40,338 nucleotides of DNA from Candidatus Kapaibacterium sp. (GTDB taxonomy: Bacteria; Bacteroidota; Ignavibacteria; Kapaibacteriales; UBA2268). The notes under the pieces are model-generated. The model was given only the letters and a program-made list of their open reading frames with translations. It was not told the origin of the DNA and made no database searches. The position numbers and the translations under genes are program-made. The first letter of the stretch is position 1; every line of letters starts with the position of its first letter. Positions 8,747 to 17,478 of the stretch are shown here, in pieces. Location: contig CALKJQ010000048.1 in assembly GCA_937995785.1 (NCBI GenBank), positions 1 to 40,338 of the forward strand. The letters are read 5' to 3'.

Positions 8747-9172
8747 ATGAAAAAAACAGCAAAATACCTTGCTTTAACAGCAATCTTGATTGCTTTTAGT
8801 TTGTCGTCGGTTTTAGCAGAAAAAATCGCCGAAGCTCAATTAAAAACAAGTGCTTTTTGTGGTTCTTGCAAGACAAAAATCGAAAAATCTGTAAATAAAT
8901 TAGATGGAGTGATGAATTCCAACTTGAATTTAGAGTCCAAAGTACTCACAGTTAAATACGATAGCGACAAATTGAAGTTAGACGATATCCGTGCCAAAAT
9001 CAAGAAGGTTGGCTACGAAGCAGATTTAGTAGATGGTAGCACAAACAATAATTCCGTTAAAAAAGCTTCCAAGTGTTGCGATACCAAATCCGATTCTAAA
9101 ACTGATGCCAAGTGTTGCGATACTAAATCCGATTCTAAAACTGATGGAAAATGCTGCGATAGTAAAAAATAA
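8747..9172 (+). CDS. Exported HMA (heavy-metal-associated) protein with Cys-Cys repeat tail
   Basis: A 141-residue secreted protein. A signal peptide (about 1-24, SVLA then EK) precedes one ferredoxin-like HMA domain (about 27-95) with metal-binding CGSC (Cys38, Cys41), related to CopZ/Atx1 and MerP. The C-terminal tail is a tandem 13-residue repeat beginning KCCD, giving Cys pairs at 110-111, 123-124 and 136-137, which resembles a small metallothionein. A TAGGAG site lies just upstream of the ATG. It probably acts as a periplasmic metal carrier or buffer for the TonB receptor encoded just upstream, most likely for copper or a similar soft metal. The HMA call is secure; the metal identity is inferred. 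Confidence 0.85.
   Translation: MKKTAKYLALTAILIAFSLSSVLAEKIAEAQLKTSAFCGSCKTKIEKSVNKLDGVMNSNLNLESKVLTVKYDSDKLKLDDIRAKIKKVGYEADLVDGSTNNNSVKKASKCCDTKSDSKTDAKCCDTKSDSKTDGKCCDSKK
9071..9168 (+). repeat. 39-bp tandem coding repeat (2.5 copies)
   Basis: Two near-identical 39-base units (9071-9109 and 9110-9148) and a diverged partial copy from 9149 encode the KCCD repeats of the HMA protein tail. The first two copies differ at only a few positions, which suggests recent duplication and possible copy-number variation. Confidence 0.9.
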
Positions 9173-9247
9173 TAAAATTAAGGTGAATAATTATTCATAG
9201 GATTTTCTTAATTTGATAAATAACAAAACAACTAAAAAAGAAAATCT

Positions 9248-11383
9248 ATGAACTTATTACCAGAAGTGCATTTGCCCTTTACAAATCCAGTTGCAATATT
9301 TGCACTCGTACTTCTGATAATCTTATTCTCGCCAATAGTTCTAAAACGATTCAAGATACCCGGTATAGTCGGAATGATTATATCGGGTATTATTATTGGT
9401 CCAAAAGGTTTAAATTTAATTCCATACGATAGTAGTATAATTTTACTGGGTACAATTGGATTGTTATACATAATGCTATTAGCCGCATTGGAACTCGATT
9501 TGAACGATTTTAAATTAATAAAGTATCAAAGTTTTTTATATGCTACTCTAATCATTTTTACAACTATCACAATTAGTTTCGTAATTACTTATTATTGGCT
9601 CAATTATTCTATTCCAAAATCTATTTTTATTGGATTGTTACTCACTCCTTTCACTCTTATATCCTATCCTATTGTTTCGAGACTTGGATTGGCAAGCCAT
9701 AGAATCGTGGCTGTTGTTGTTGGTACTGTTGTTATTATTGATGTAGTGTCCTTAACATCGATAACGATAGTCAAAGATTTCGCAACTGAACAAGCAGATT
9801 TGCAATTGTCAATTATCAAACATATTACTCTTGCAATTGTATTTTTAGGATATGTGGTATTGGTTATACCAAAGATTGCTAAATGGTTTTTTAAAAACAT
9901 CGAAGAAGTGGGCACATGGCAGTATATATTTGTGTTATTTATATTATTTGCCTCGTCCACATTTGCCGAAATATGCGGTTTCGAACCCATAATTGGAGCA
10001 TTTGCCAGCGGTTTGGCATTGAATAAATACATTCCAATAAATTCAACCTTAATGGATAGAATTAATTTCGTTGGGACATCACTTTTTATCCCATTTTTTT
10101 TAATTCAAGTTGGAATGATAATCGATATTTCTGTATTATTCAGCAATTGGTCGGTATTGCTCATATCATTGTTCTTTTTGCTTGTTTGGTTTATTGCCGT
10201 TAATTTTTCTGCCCGTATCACCTCATATACCTTTAACTTCACGAAATCTGAACGCAATTTATTGATTAGCCTCACTTTGTCGAAAGCCGCGGCTGTCTTA
10301 GCAATTGCTGTAATCGGGTTCAAAGCCAATATTTTGGACGAACAAATACTAAACGCTGTAGTATTATTAATTCTGTTCACTTCTTTGTTCTCTTCGTTTT
10401 TCACAGAAAAGTATGGCAAACAAATTGTTGTAAATCGTGAAATTGAATTGAAAAATACTGCTATTCCTTCCCAAAAAATTATGGTATCTGTTTCGAATCC
10501 CGAAAATATCTCCCGATTGATTGAATTTGGTATTAGAATTAAACAACCCATATCCACCAATCCTATTATTGTGCTTACAATTGCGAATGATGATAGTCAA
10601 ATTCCCGAGAAAATTACTAATTGCCAAAAAATTATTGCAGAGGTCGTTCCTAATATTTCTATGGATATGATGAAGAATATTATCGTTACTGCTCGTTCGA
10701 GCTTTAATGTTACAGATGGGATTATCCGTACAATTCGTGAAAATATTATTACTGATGTGGTGCTTGGATTGAGTCCAAAAACCAAAGTTTCATCGCGGTT
10801 TTTTGGAACAATTCTACAAAACTTATTGGAAGATACCAACAAAGCACTCTATGTTTTTCGCTCGGTAGTCCCACTTAATTTAATTAACAACTTGATAGTT
10901 TTTATCCCCGAAAATGCCGAATACGAAATTGGCTTCACCAAAGTACTCAATACTATTTTCACTCTTGCCCGTAATCTGGATATGAAAATCCATTTCCACA
11001 CATTTACAAAAACAAATAAAGTAATCCATAATTACATTAGTTCCAATAAAATTGCAGTAAACTACAAATTTTATATAATTAATTCCCACGACGATTTGGA
11101 TAAATTTGCTTTCGTCCACGAAGACCAAACAATGCTATTGTGTGTTTTTTCCCGTCAGAAAGGTATTTCATATAATTTGCATTATCGCAACTTTGTAGAG
11201 CGACAGTTGGACGAAACCGAAAATTCCAACTTTGCATTATTCTATCCAGAACAATCCGAAACTTACGAAGAGCAGGATATAACCCATTTCGATATTTTGG
11301 ACACATCGCCTATCGAAGAAAATATCGTTAATTATCGAACCTTAGTAAAAAAAATACGAAAACTTCTGAATAGAAACAATTAA
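9248..11383 (+). CDS. CPA2-family cation/proton antiporter with C-terminal cytosolic domain
   Basis: A 711-residue Kef/NapA-type monovalent cation:proton antiporter. The first 390 residues contain about 12 membrane helices, with the family motif VPGIVGxxxxGxxxGP present as IPGIVGMIISGIIIGPKGL (about 37-55), and AALELDL (about 79-85). The conserved membrane aspartate is probably Asp165 in VIIDVVS. A long soluble region of about 310 residues follows, which looks like two universal-stress-protein-like lobes rather than a TrkA-N/KefC nucleotide domain, because no GxGxxG motif is visible. It most likely exchanges Na+ or K+ for protons in the inner membrane; the ion is not predictable from sequence. 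The gene follows the metal set by 75 bases on the same strand, but no functional link is evident. Confidence 0.88.
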   Translation: MNLLPEVHLPFTNPVAIFALVLLIILFSPIVLKRFKIPGIVGMIISGIIIGPKGLNLIPYDSSIILLGTIGLLYIMLLAALELDLNDFKLIKYQSFLYATLIIFTTITISFVITYYWLNYSIPKSIFIGLLLTPFTLISYPIVSRLGLASHRIVAVVVGTVVIIDVVSLTSITIVKDFATEQADLQLSIIKHITLAIVFLGYVVLVIPKIAKWFFKNIEEVGTWQYIFVLFILFASSTFAEICGFEPIIGAFASGLALNKYIPINSTLMDRINFVGTSLFIPFFLIQVGMIIDISVLFSNWSVLLISLFFLLVWFIAVNFSARITSYTFNFTKSERNLLISLTLSKAAAVLAIAVIGFKANILDEQILNAVVLLILFTSLFSSFFTEKYGKQIVVNREIELKNTAIPSQKIMVSVSNPENISRLIEFGIRIKQPISTNPIIVLTIANDDSQIPEKITNCQKIIAEVVPNISMDMMKNIIVTARSSFNVTDGIIRTIRENIITDVVLGLSPKTKVSSRFFGTILQNLLEDTNKALYVFRSVVPLNLINNLIVFIPENAEYEIGFTKVLNTIFTLARNLDMKIHFHTFTKTNKVIHNYISSNKIAVNYKFYIINSHDDLDKFAFVHEDQTMLLCVFSRQKGISYNLHYRNFVERQLDETENSNFALFYPEQSETYEEQDITHFDILDTSPIEENIVNYRTLVKKIRKLLNRNN

Positions 11384-11457
11384 AATCTTATCCAAAAAAG
11401 TTATAATATTTTAAATATGAAGATATTAATATTATCTCTATTTATCAACCAATTATT

Positions 11458-11488
11458 AAAAAAGGCAGGTTAGTGTAACCCGCCTTTG
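11458..11488 (-). terminator. Rho-independent terminator for isocitrate dehydrogenase
   Basis: Read on the minus strand, GGCGGGTTA and TAACCTGCC (11464-11472 with 11476-11484) form a 9-bp stem with one G-U pair and a 3-base loop, followed by six T (complement of 11458-11463). On the plus strand the same pair becomes an A-C mismatch, so it mainly serves the minus strand. Confidence 0.8.
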
Positions 11489-11508
11489 GTAAAAACGCAA
11501 ACTAAAAA

Positions 11509-13737
11509 TTATATTGCGGCGATTATAGAGTTGAATGTCGGACTTGGACGCATTGCCTTAGTTGTTAATTGAACGTCGGGATGGAAATATCCTCCAATAT
11601 CCACGGGATTACCTTGAGCGGCAAGCAATTCCTCATTAATTTTTGCTTCGTTTTCGATTATTTGTTGAGCAATAGGAGTAAATTTTGTTTTCAATTCCAT
11701 ATCTTTATCCTGTGAGGCAAGCGCTTGTGCCCAATACATTGCTAAATAAAAAGAACTACCACGGTTATCTATTTCGTTTACTTTTCGAGATGGTAATTTG
11801 CCGTTTTCTAAATACATTTCCACTGCTTTGTCCAAAGTTTCGATGTAAACAGCAACTTTGGGGTCTTGTGTTTTTTCGTAAATCAATTCTAATGATGGTA
11901 TTAAAGCGCAATATTCGCCCAACGAATCCCAACGTAAATGGCCTTCCTTCAAGAATTGTTGAACATGTTTTGGAGCAGAACCTCCCGCACCCGTCTCGAA
12001 CAAACCACCACCAGCAAGCAGTGGTACAATCGAAAGCATTCGAGCGCTTGTTCCTAATTCCAGAATTGGGAATAAATCCGTCAGATAATCACGAAGCACA
12101 TTACCCGTTACCGAAATAACATCCAACCCTTTGCGAACTCTTTCGCAAGACAATCGCATTGCTTCTTGTGGTTTCAATATTCTTATATCCATTCCCGTTG
12201 TGTCGTGTTCGGGCAAGTATTTATTAACTTTTTTGATTATCTCGCGGTCGTGGGCTCGGTTCTCGTCCAACCAGAAATAAGCTGGATTGCCCGTGGCCTT
12301 CACTCTGCGGACAGCCAATTTTACCCAATCGCGAATAGCAATATCTTTGGCTTGGCACATACGGAAAATATCACCTTTTTCTACGCTTTGCTCCATCAAA
12401 ACATTACCATCTAAATCCACCACGCGGATTATTCCATTGCCTTCGGCTTCGAAAGTTTTGTCGTGCGAACCATACTCTTCGGCTTTTTGTGCCATCAATC
12501 CAACATTAGATACATTGCCCATTGTTGATGGGTCGAACTGTCCATTTCGTTTGCAATCCTCGATAATTTCTTGATACATTGTTGCATACGACCTGTCGGG
12601 AATAATGCAGATTGTATCGCGTAACTGGTCGTTTTTGTCCCACATTTGACCACCATCGCGAACCACAACGGGCATCGAGGCATCGACGATTACGTTGTTT
12701 GGCACGTGCAAATTTGTGATGCCATATCTCGAATCTACCATCGCCAAATCGGGTTGGTTATCGTAACACTTGTTTATATCTGTTAAAATTTCGTTTTTCT
12801 TATCTTCGGGCAATCTGTCCAGCTTATCCAATATATCTTGCAAACCATTATTTACATTTGCACCAATTTGTTTTAGTGATTCTCTATGTTTATCCAACGC
12901 TTCTTTGTAATAAACTTCCACAGCGTGTCCAAACATTATTGGGTCGGAGATTTTCATCATCGTTGCTTTTAAATGAAGAGATAGCAACAAGTTGTCTTTG
13001 TGTGCTTCTTCGATGGTATCGGCATAAAATTTTCGCAATGCGGCAACATTCATAACCGAACTATCGATAACTTCGCCTTCGAGTAACGACAATTTTTCCT
13101 TCAATACTTTTACTTTTCCATCATTAGATACATATTCAATTCTCACGTTTGTGTCTTTATCCAATGTGAGAGATTTTTCGGAACCATAAAAATCTTTTTC
13201 GGTCATATGAGCAACCTTGGTCTTCATTCCCGCAGGGTTCCAAGGTTTCATCATTTTGTGTGGTTTCTTTTGAGCAAATTTTTTAACCGAAGCCGCAGGA
13301 CGTCGGTCGGAATTACCTTCGCGCAACACAGGATTGACAGCCGAACCAAGCACTTTGGAAAAGCGTTCTTGCAATTTTTTCTCTTCTTCATTTTTAGGTT
13401 CTTCGGGATAATCGGGAATGTTGTATCCTTGGGATTGCAATTCTTTAATTGTTGCTTGCAGCTGAGGGATAGAGGCACTAATATTTGGTAATTTGATTAC
13501 ATTTGCATCAGGCTGCTTAACGATATCGCCCAATTCTGCGAGATAATCGGGTATTTTTTGTTCTTCTGTTAAATTTTCGGGAAAATTGGCAATTATTCTT
13601 CCAGCCAACGAAATGTCCTTGGTCTCTACTTCGAGATTCGAGCCTTTAAAAAAAGCTTTAACAATTGGCAATAAGCAATAGCTTGCTAACTCGGGAGCTT
13701 CATCAATTTTGGTCCAGATAATTTTGTAATAATTCAT
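11509..13737 (-). CDS. icd: Isocitrate dehydrogenase (NADP), monomeric type
   Basis: A 742-residue monomeric NADP-dependent isocitrate dehydrogenase, converting isocitrate to 2-oxoglutarate and CO2 in the cytosol. The length matches this family (about 740) and excludes the 45-kDa dimeric type. Characteristic stretches include the N-terminal [20 protein letters not shown], the [20 protein letters not shown] region (about 143-162), FYGSEKS, and the central [20 protein letters not shown] segment with substrate- and cofactor-binding residues. The C-terminal half includes [19 protein letters not shown]. The gene is divergent from an aldehyde dehydrogenase and has its own -7 promoter element at 13799-13806 and a terminator downstream. 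Nothing looks truncated. Confidence 0.96.
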   Translation of the reverse strand: MNYYKIIWTKIDEAPELASYCLLPIVKAFFKGSNLEVETKDISLAGRIIANFPENLTEEQKIPDYLAELGDIVKQPDANVIKLPNISASIPQLQATIKELQSQGYNIPDYPEEPKNEEEKKLQERFSKVLGSAVNPVLREGNSDRRPAASVKKFAQKKPHKMMKPWNPAGMKTKVAHMTEKDFYGSEKSLTLDKDTNVRIEYVSNDGKVKVLKEKLSLLEGEVIDSSVMNVAALRKFYADTIEEAHKDNLLLSLHLKATMMKISDPIMFGHAVEVYYKEALDKHRESLKQIGANVNNGLQDILDKLDRLPEDKKNEILTDINKCYDNQPDLAMVDSRYGITNLHVPNNVIVDASMPVVVRDGGQMWDKNDQLRDTICIIPDRSYATMYQEIIEDCKRNGQFDPSTMGNVSNVGLMAQKAEEYGSHDKTFEAEGNGIIRVVDLDGNVLMEQSVEKGDIFRMCQAKDIAIRDWVKLAVRRVKATGNPAYFWLDENRAHDREIIKKVNKYLPEHDTTGMDIRILKPQEAMRLSCERVRKGLDVISVTGNVLRDYLTDLFPILELGTSARMLSIVPLLAGGGLFETGAGGSAPKHVQQFLKEGHLRWDSLGEYCALIPSLELIYEKTQDPKVAVYIETLDKAVEMYLENGKLPSRKVNEIDNRGSSFYLAMYWAQALASQDKDMELKTKFTPIAQQIIENEAKINEELLAAQGNPVDIGGYFHPDVQLTTKAMRPSPTFNSIIAAI

Positions 13738-13798
13738 AATTCATCACTCTATTAATAAAAAAAAAGTTTGTTTTTGTTAATTCGAATATAAGTAACTT

Positions 13799-13806
13799 CA
13801 AATTTA
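13799..13806 (-). promoter_or_regulatory. -7 promoter element of icd
   Basis: TAAATTTG on the minus strand, about 62 bases before the icd start. Confidence 0.45.
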
Positions 13807-14018
13807 ATAAAAAATTATGAACTATATTATAACTTTAGTCGATTATTCTTGTTAGTTTTTATTCCAAAAAAATAGACAATTTACATTAACATTAAACAAA
13901 AAATATTTTAGTATTATCATCTCATTATATTTAAATTTTTATTAATCATAGAATTTGACTAAATTAATATTGCGAATTAATTTTTTTTAATAATAATGAT
14001 AATTAATAATTTAGAAGT

Positions 14019-14026
14019 TAATTTTG
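14019..14026 (+). promoter_or_regulatory. -7 promoter element of the aldehyde dehydrogenase gene
   Basis: TAATTTTG, 37 bases before the ATG at 14064. Confidence 0.45.
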
Positions 14027-14063
14027 TTATTTATCAATATTGCGAACAAACAAAAGGTAATTT

Positions 14064-15545
14064 ATGGAAAAGTTCAAAAATTATATCAACGGTCAATGGG
14101 TTGAACCCAAATCGGGCAAATATTTCCAAAACATCAATCCAGCCGATTTATCCGACATAGTGGGAGAATTTCCCGAATCAGGTCAGGACGACGTAAACGA
14201 CGCAGTTGCAGCTGCACGCGATGCATTTAAATTTTGGAAAAAAGTGCCTGCACCCAAACGCGGCGATTTGTTGCGTAAAGCCGGCGATATATTTGCCGCT
14301 CGCAAGGACGAAATTGCACGCATTATGACTCGCGAAATGGGCAAGCCCGTATTCGAAACCAAAGGCGATATCCAAGAAGCCATCGATACTGCTTATTATG
14401 CCGCAAGCGAAACTCGAAGATTGTTTGGCTTCAACGCACCAAGCGAATTGGTCGACAAAATGAATATGTCGTTCCGAACGCCAATTGGCGTTGTTGGGGT
14501 GATAACTGCCTTCAATTTCCCAATAGCAGTCCCAAGTTGGAAGATTTTGCCCGCAATCGCCGCCGGTAATACAGTTGTTTATAAACCATCGAAGGATGTG
14601 CCCCATGCCGGCGTTATGTTTGCCGAAGTTATGGAAGAAGCAGGATTTCCCGCGGGTGTATTCAACGTAGTGCTTGGCAAGGGTTATATGGGTAATATGA
14701 TTGTGGAGCATCCCGACGTAAAAGTAATCGGTTTTACAGGTTCAACGGGTATTGGCGTTAAGTTGGGCGAGATTTGCGGTAGGTTGAACAAACGAATTTC
14801 GTTGGAAATGGGCGGAAAAAATCCTCAAATCGTTATGCCCGATGCCAATATGGAATTGGCTTTGGATGGCGTTCTGTGGGGTGCATTCGGCACAACCGGA
14901 CAACGCTGCACTGCAACATCTCGATTAATTTTACATAAAGACATCTACGACGAATTCATCAATATGTTAGCCGACAAAGCTACTAAATTAATCCTTGGCA
15001 ATGGCTTAGACCCAAAAACGCAAGTAGGTCCGGTAATTCACGAAGCACAACTGAACACTTGCATTGAATATACCGAAATAGGCTTAAAAGAAGGTGCTCG
15101 ATTGGTTTGCGGCGGCAAGCGTGCCACCCAAGGAGATTTGGCAAAAGGGTATTTCTTCGAACCAACAATTTTTGCCGATGTAACTCGAGATATGCGTTTA
15201 TTCCAAGAAGAAATCTTTGGTCCGATACTTTCAGTTACCAAAGCCGATTCGTTCGAACACGCAATAGAATTGGCAAATGACATCGAATTTGGATTGTCGT
15301 CATCGATTTATACAAAAAATGTTAATTATGCTTTCCAGGCAATGAATTTGATAGAAGCCGGCATCACTTATATCAATGCACCAACAATCGGAGCCGAAGC
15401 CCATATGCCATTCGGTGGAGTTAAGGGCACCGGTAATGGTCATCGCGAAGGCGGTTGGACCGTTTTCGATATCTTTACCGAGTGGAAAACTGTTTATGTT
15501 GATTTTTCAGATAAACTGCAACGAGCTCAAATCGATAATTATTAA
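14064..15545 (+). CDS. NAD(P)-dependent aldehyde dehydrogenase, semialdehyde-type
   Basis: A 493-residue enzyme of the aldehyde dehydrogenase superfamily, oxidising an aldehyde to the acid with NAD(P)+. The cofactor-binding FTGSTGIG, general-base Glu in SLEMGGKNP and catalytic Cys in FGTTGQRCTATSR are all present. So are the oxyanion FNFPIAVPSWKILPA region and the QEEIFGPILSV motif. The C-terminal GAEAHMPFGGVKGTGNGHREGG segment resembles alpha-ketoglutaric semialdehyde and aminoadipic semialdehyde dehydrogenases, but the exact substrate is not determined. It is divergent from isocitrate dehydrogenase; both could feed or draw on 2-oxoglutarate. A strong terminator follows the gene, and a -7 element (14019-14026) precedes it, so it is probably monocistronic. 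Confidence 0.9.
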   Translation: MEKFKNYINGQWVEPKSGKYFQNINPADLSDIVGEFPESGQDDVNDAVAAARDAFKFWKKVPAPKRGDLLRKAGDIFAARKDEIARIMTREMGKPVFETKGDIQEAIDTAYYAASETRRLFGFNAPSELVDKMNMSFRTPIGVVGVITAFNFPIAVPSWKILPAIAAGNTVVYKPSKDVPHAGVMFAEVMEEAGFPAGVFNVVLGKGYMGNMIVEHPDVKVIGFTGSTGIGVKLGEICGRLNKRISLEMGGKNPQIVMPDANMELALDGVLWGAFGTTGQRCTATSRLILHKDIYDEFINMLADKATKLILGNGLDPKTQVGPVIHEAQLNTCIEYTEIGLKEGARLVCGGKRATQGDLAKGYFFEPTIFADVTRDMRLFQEEIFGPILSVTKADSFEHAIELANDIEFGLSSSIYTKNVNYAFQAMNLIEAGITYINAPTIGAEAHMPFGGVKGTGNGHREGGWTVFDIFTEWKTVYVDFSDKLQRAQIDNY

Positions 15546-15596
15546 AAGAATAATTGAAAGAATTATTAAAAGGTCTTATTTAGTAATTTAAATTTG

Positions 15597-15621
15597 AAGG
15601 CGGTCGGCATGACCGCTTTTT
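15597..15621 (+). terminator. Rho-independent terminator after the aldehyde dehydrogenase
   Basis: A GC-rich 6-bp stem (GCGGTC at 15600-15605 with GACCGC at 15611-15616), a 5-base loop and a run of five T. Confidence 0.88.
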
Positions 15622-15664
15622 GTGTATTTGTGGAATTTGAATCTATAGGTTTTGATTTTTGCAA

Positions 15665-15710
15665 AATAAAAAAGATGTTCAAATATAATTTTTGAACATC
15701 TTTATTTTGA
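15665..15710. terminator. AT-rich bidirectional terminator between convergent genes
   Basis: A perfect 13-bp stem (15671-15683 with 15691-15703) with a 7-base loop, flanked by A-rich and T-rich arms. It lies 42 bases beyond the stop of the minus-strand phytase-like gene and downstream of the aldehyde dehydrogenase, so it can end transcription in both directions. Confidence 0.75.
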
Positions 15711-15751
15711 TTATTGCTAATAATATTTTTTATCTGTATTTGTGTGTTATC

Positions 15752-17047
15752 CTAATATAAAGGTTTGCTAAGTTTAACAAAGTAGATGATATTCTCATCT
15801 TGTTTACCGCCAAGGAGAGGCATATTTTTTGGAATAACATTTCCTTTGTCTGTTAGTATTCCAAAATCATCGTCATTAACGATTGCTAAAGTCATATTGT
15901 CGATAACAACAACTCCTTCAGGTTTGTCGTGTGGGTAATTTGGAATTGACATTATATCAAGAACAACTTCTTTCGAAACTACTTTTATTCCAGCAGATGC
16001 AATCTCATCTTTTGTTAATTGTTCAATAGTTTTGTCGTTGTATTTTTTCCCATTTTCGTCTAAGCTTAAAACATTGGTTGCATTGGAAAGATCTATTTTG
16101 TATAATTTTTTAAGAATGTCTACATCTTTACCTGGTGTTTTCCCATCACGCTCTAGAACCAAAAAAGTATTATTAGTTAAAGCAGTAATTTCGCTAACAG
16201 CAGTGGCGGTAGACTCCAATAAATATATATATTCTTGGAATTTGCCAGTTGACAATTCATAGAGGAGTATCCTGCATGCAGTCGAAGTTTTTTGAACATC
16301 TTTATTGGGGTTCAATAATGGCGATTGCATCATACCAACAAGGTATTTTCCGTCGGGAGTGATCGTCAAACCTTCCATTCCTCTGTTTGGTCTACGGTAT
16401 TTGTAAACAATTGGAAGTTTTTTGCCGCCAACACCGCTGCCAAATGGATTGATCCATTCCAATACTTTTCCATTTGCATCAAAATGGATGAGATGTGGCC
16501 CATATTCATCAGCTATCCAGAAAGTCCCATCTTTCATTGCAACAAGTGCCTCGGGGTCTATTCCCTTGGGGTCTAATGATAATTGTTTACCAGTTAAATC
16601 CAATGGAGTTTCGCCGGTGCCACCTTGTCCGATTGGATTTGGTAACCCAGACAAATTTTTTCCCGTTTCATCTTTCAAAAAAATTACTTTCTCGAATTTT
16701 AACTCGCCATTAATCAATTTAAATTTGGCAATTTGGGGAATAAAATCAGGTTTTGGAAATATTTTTTCGGCTGCTGTTGCTCCATCAATATTTGGACCTC
16801 TATCTGTCAGTGCATAAAAAACTCCGGTTTCATTACTTGCTAGAGCAGAACCGAAGCCCCCGTTTATCACTTGAACACCGCTTGGGGTCGTCATAATCAA
16901 ATCTCTCTTACTAATCACCGCTTTATCGGGATATGTGATGTTGGTGTTTACTGAGTTGTCGTCTGTACAAGACAATAACATCAAAATCAACAAAGTAAAA
17001 GAAAAAACAAAAACAGGTAATTTTTTTTGAATAGTAGATATAATCAT
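15752..17047 (-). CDS. Lipoprotein with phytase-like (esterase-like) beta-propeller domain
   Basis: A 431-residue predicted lipoprotein. The signal peptide ends in LMLLSC with the lipidated Cys at 27, followed by an Asp/Asn-rich linker. The rest resembles the esterase-like-activity-of-phytase domain family. It has GGFGSAL and YALTDRGPN near 65-85, GIDPEALVAMKDGTFWIADEYGPHL (about 164-188), NRGMEGLTITPDGKYLVG (about 222-240) and DKPEGVVVIDNMTLAIVNDDDFG near the end. Repeated Asp/Gly loops suggest a beta-propeller with bound calcium. The substrate is unknown, and phytate hydrolysis should not be assumed from the family name. The gene stands alone on its strand, with a minus-strand -7 element at 17072-17079 and a terminator at 15665-15710. 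Confidence 0.8.
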   Translation of the reverse strand: MIISTIQKKLPVFVFSFTLLILMLLSCTDDNSVNTNITYPDKAVISKRDLIMTTPSGVQVINGGFGSALASNETGVFYALTDRGPNIDGATAAEKIFPKPDFIPQIAKFKLINGELKFEKVIFLKDETGKNLSGLPNPIGQGGTGETPLDLTGKQLSLDPKGIDPEALVAMKDGTFWIADEYGPHLIHFDANGKVLEWINPFGSGVGGKKLPIVYKYRRPNRGMEGLTITPDGKYLVGMMQSPLLNPNKDVQKTSTACRILLYELSTGKFQEYIYLLESTATAVSEITALTNNTFLVLERDGKTPGKDVDILKKLYKIDLSNATNVLSLDENGKKYNDKTIEQLTKDEIASAGIKVVSKEVVLDIMSIPNYPHDKPEGVVVIDNMTLAIVNDDDFGILTDKGNVIPKNMPLLGGKQDENIIYFVKLSKPLY

Positions 17048-17071
17048 TTTGTACCCAAAATTTTTTAATTA

Positions 17072-17079
17072 CAAAAATA
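17072..17079 (-). promoter_or_regulatory. -7 promoter element of the phytase-like lipoprotein gene
   Basis: TATTTTTG on the minus strand, 24 bases before the start at 17047. It fits TAnnTTTG but lies in very AT-rich sequence. Confidence 0.35.
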
Positions 17080-17478
17080 TCAACGATATTTTAAAATATT
17101 GTTAATTCAAAATTATATTTGTGTTAATAATCCCACATAATGATAGTTTTCTTTATCATAAAACTGCGAGAAACAATGTTTTGATTTTGATATTGAAATG
17201 GTAAGAAAATTATATGAACATTGTTATTTCGTTATGTAGAGTTATCGAATGGTGTGTAACTCAAATAAATTTCGTTAGATTTAATTAATTATATTTAATT
17301 AATTATATTTAATACTAATAACTTGTTATAATGAAAGTTATATCTAAAAAAACATATAAAGTGCGATTTTAACATTTGCAGAGATTTACGATCTTGTTTT
17401 AGGATAAATTTATCTTTTTTTAACCAAAATTATAAACAAAAGCTAGTTTTTTGGATAAATATACCAACAATTGCAAAG
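17080..17478. other. Intergenic stretch between phytase-like gene and GT2
   Basis: Most of a 431-base gap between two minus-strand genes. Apart from the promoter of the phytase-like gene and a short AT tandem repeat (17280-17313), I see no ORF, RNA gene or clear terminator. A 12-base palindrome GATAAATTTATC at 17403-17414 followed by T is too short in stem to count as a terminator. Confidence 0.5.
17280..17313. repeat. 14-bp AT-only tandem repeat
   Basis: TTTAATTAATTATA occurs at 17280-17293 and 17294-17307, followed by a 6-base partial copy. It is non-coding and within an AT-rich gap. Confidence 0.85.

Larger units (their letters stand above)
13738..14063. promoter_or_regulatory. Divergent intergenic region between icd and the aldehyde dehydrogenase
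   Basis: This 326-base AT-rich gap contains the two promoters for the diverging genes. TAAATTTG on the minus strand (complement of 13799-13806) is a -7 element for icd. TAATTTTG at 14019-14026 is one for the aldehyde dehydrogenase, about 38 bases before its ATG. No -33 TTG was found at the usual spacing for either. The middle holds only A/T tracts; no operator palindrome or ORF was seen. Confidence 0.5.

Noticed and set aside
14178-14711. 177-codon antisense frame within the aldehyde dehydrogenase gene
   Set aside because: It is the complement of a strongly conserved coding region and shows no protein family features.
17403-17421. GATAAATTTATC palindrome followed by seven T as a terminator
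   Set aside because: Only 4 A/T-rich base pairs would form with a 4-base loop, and it points away from the end of the GT2 gene.
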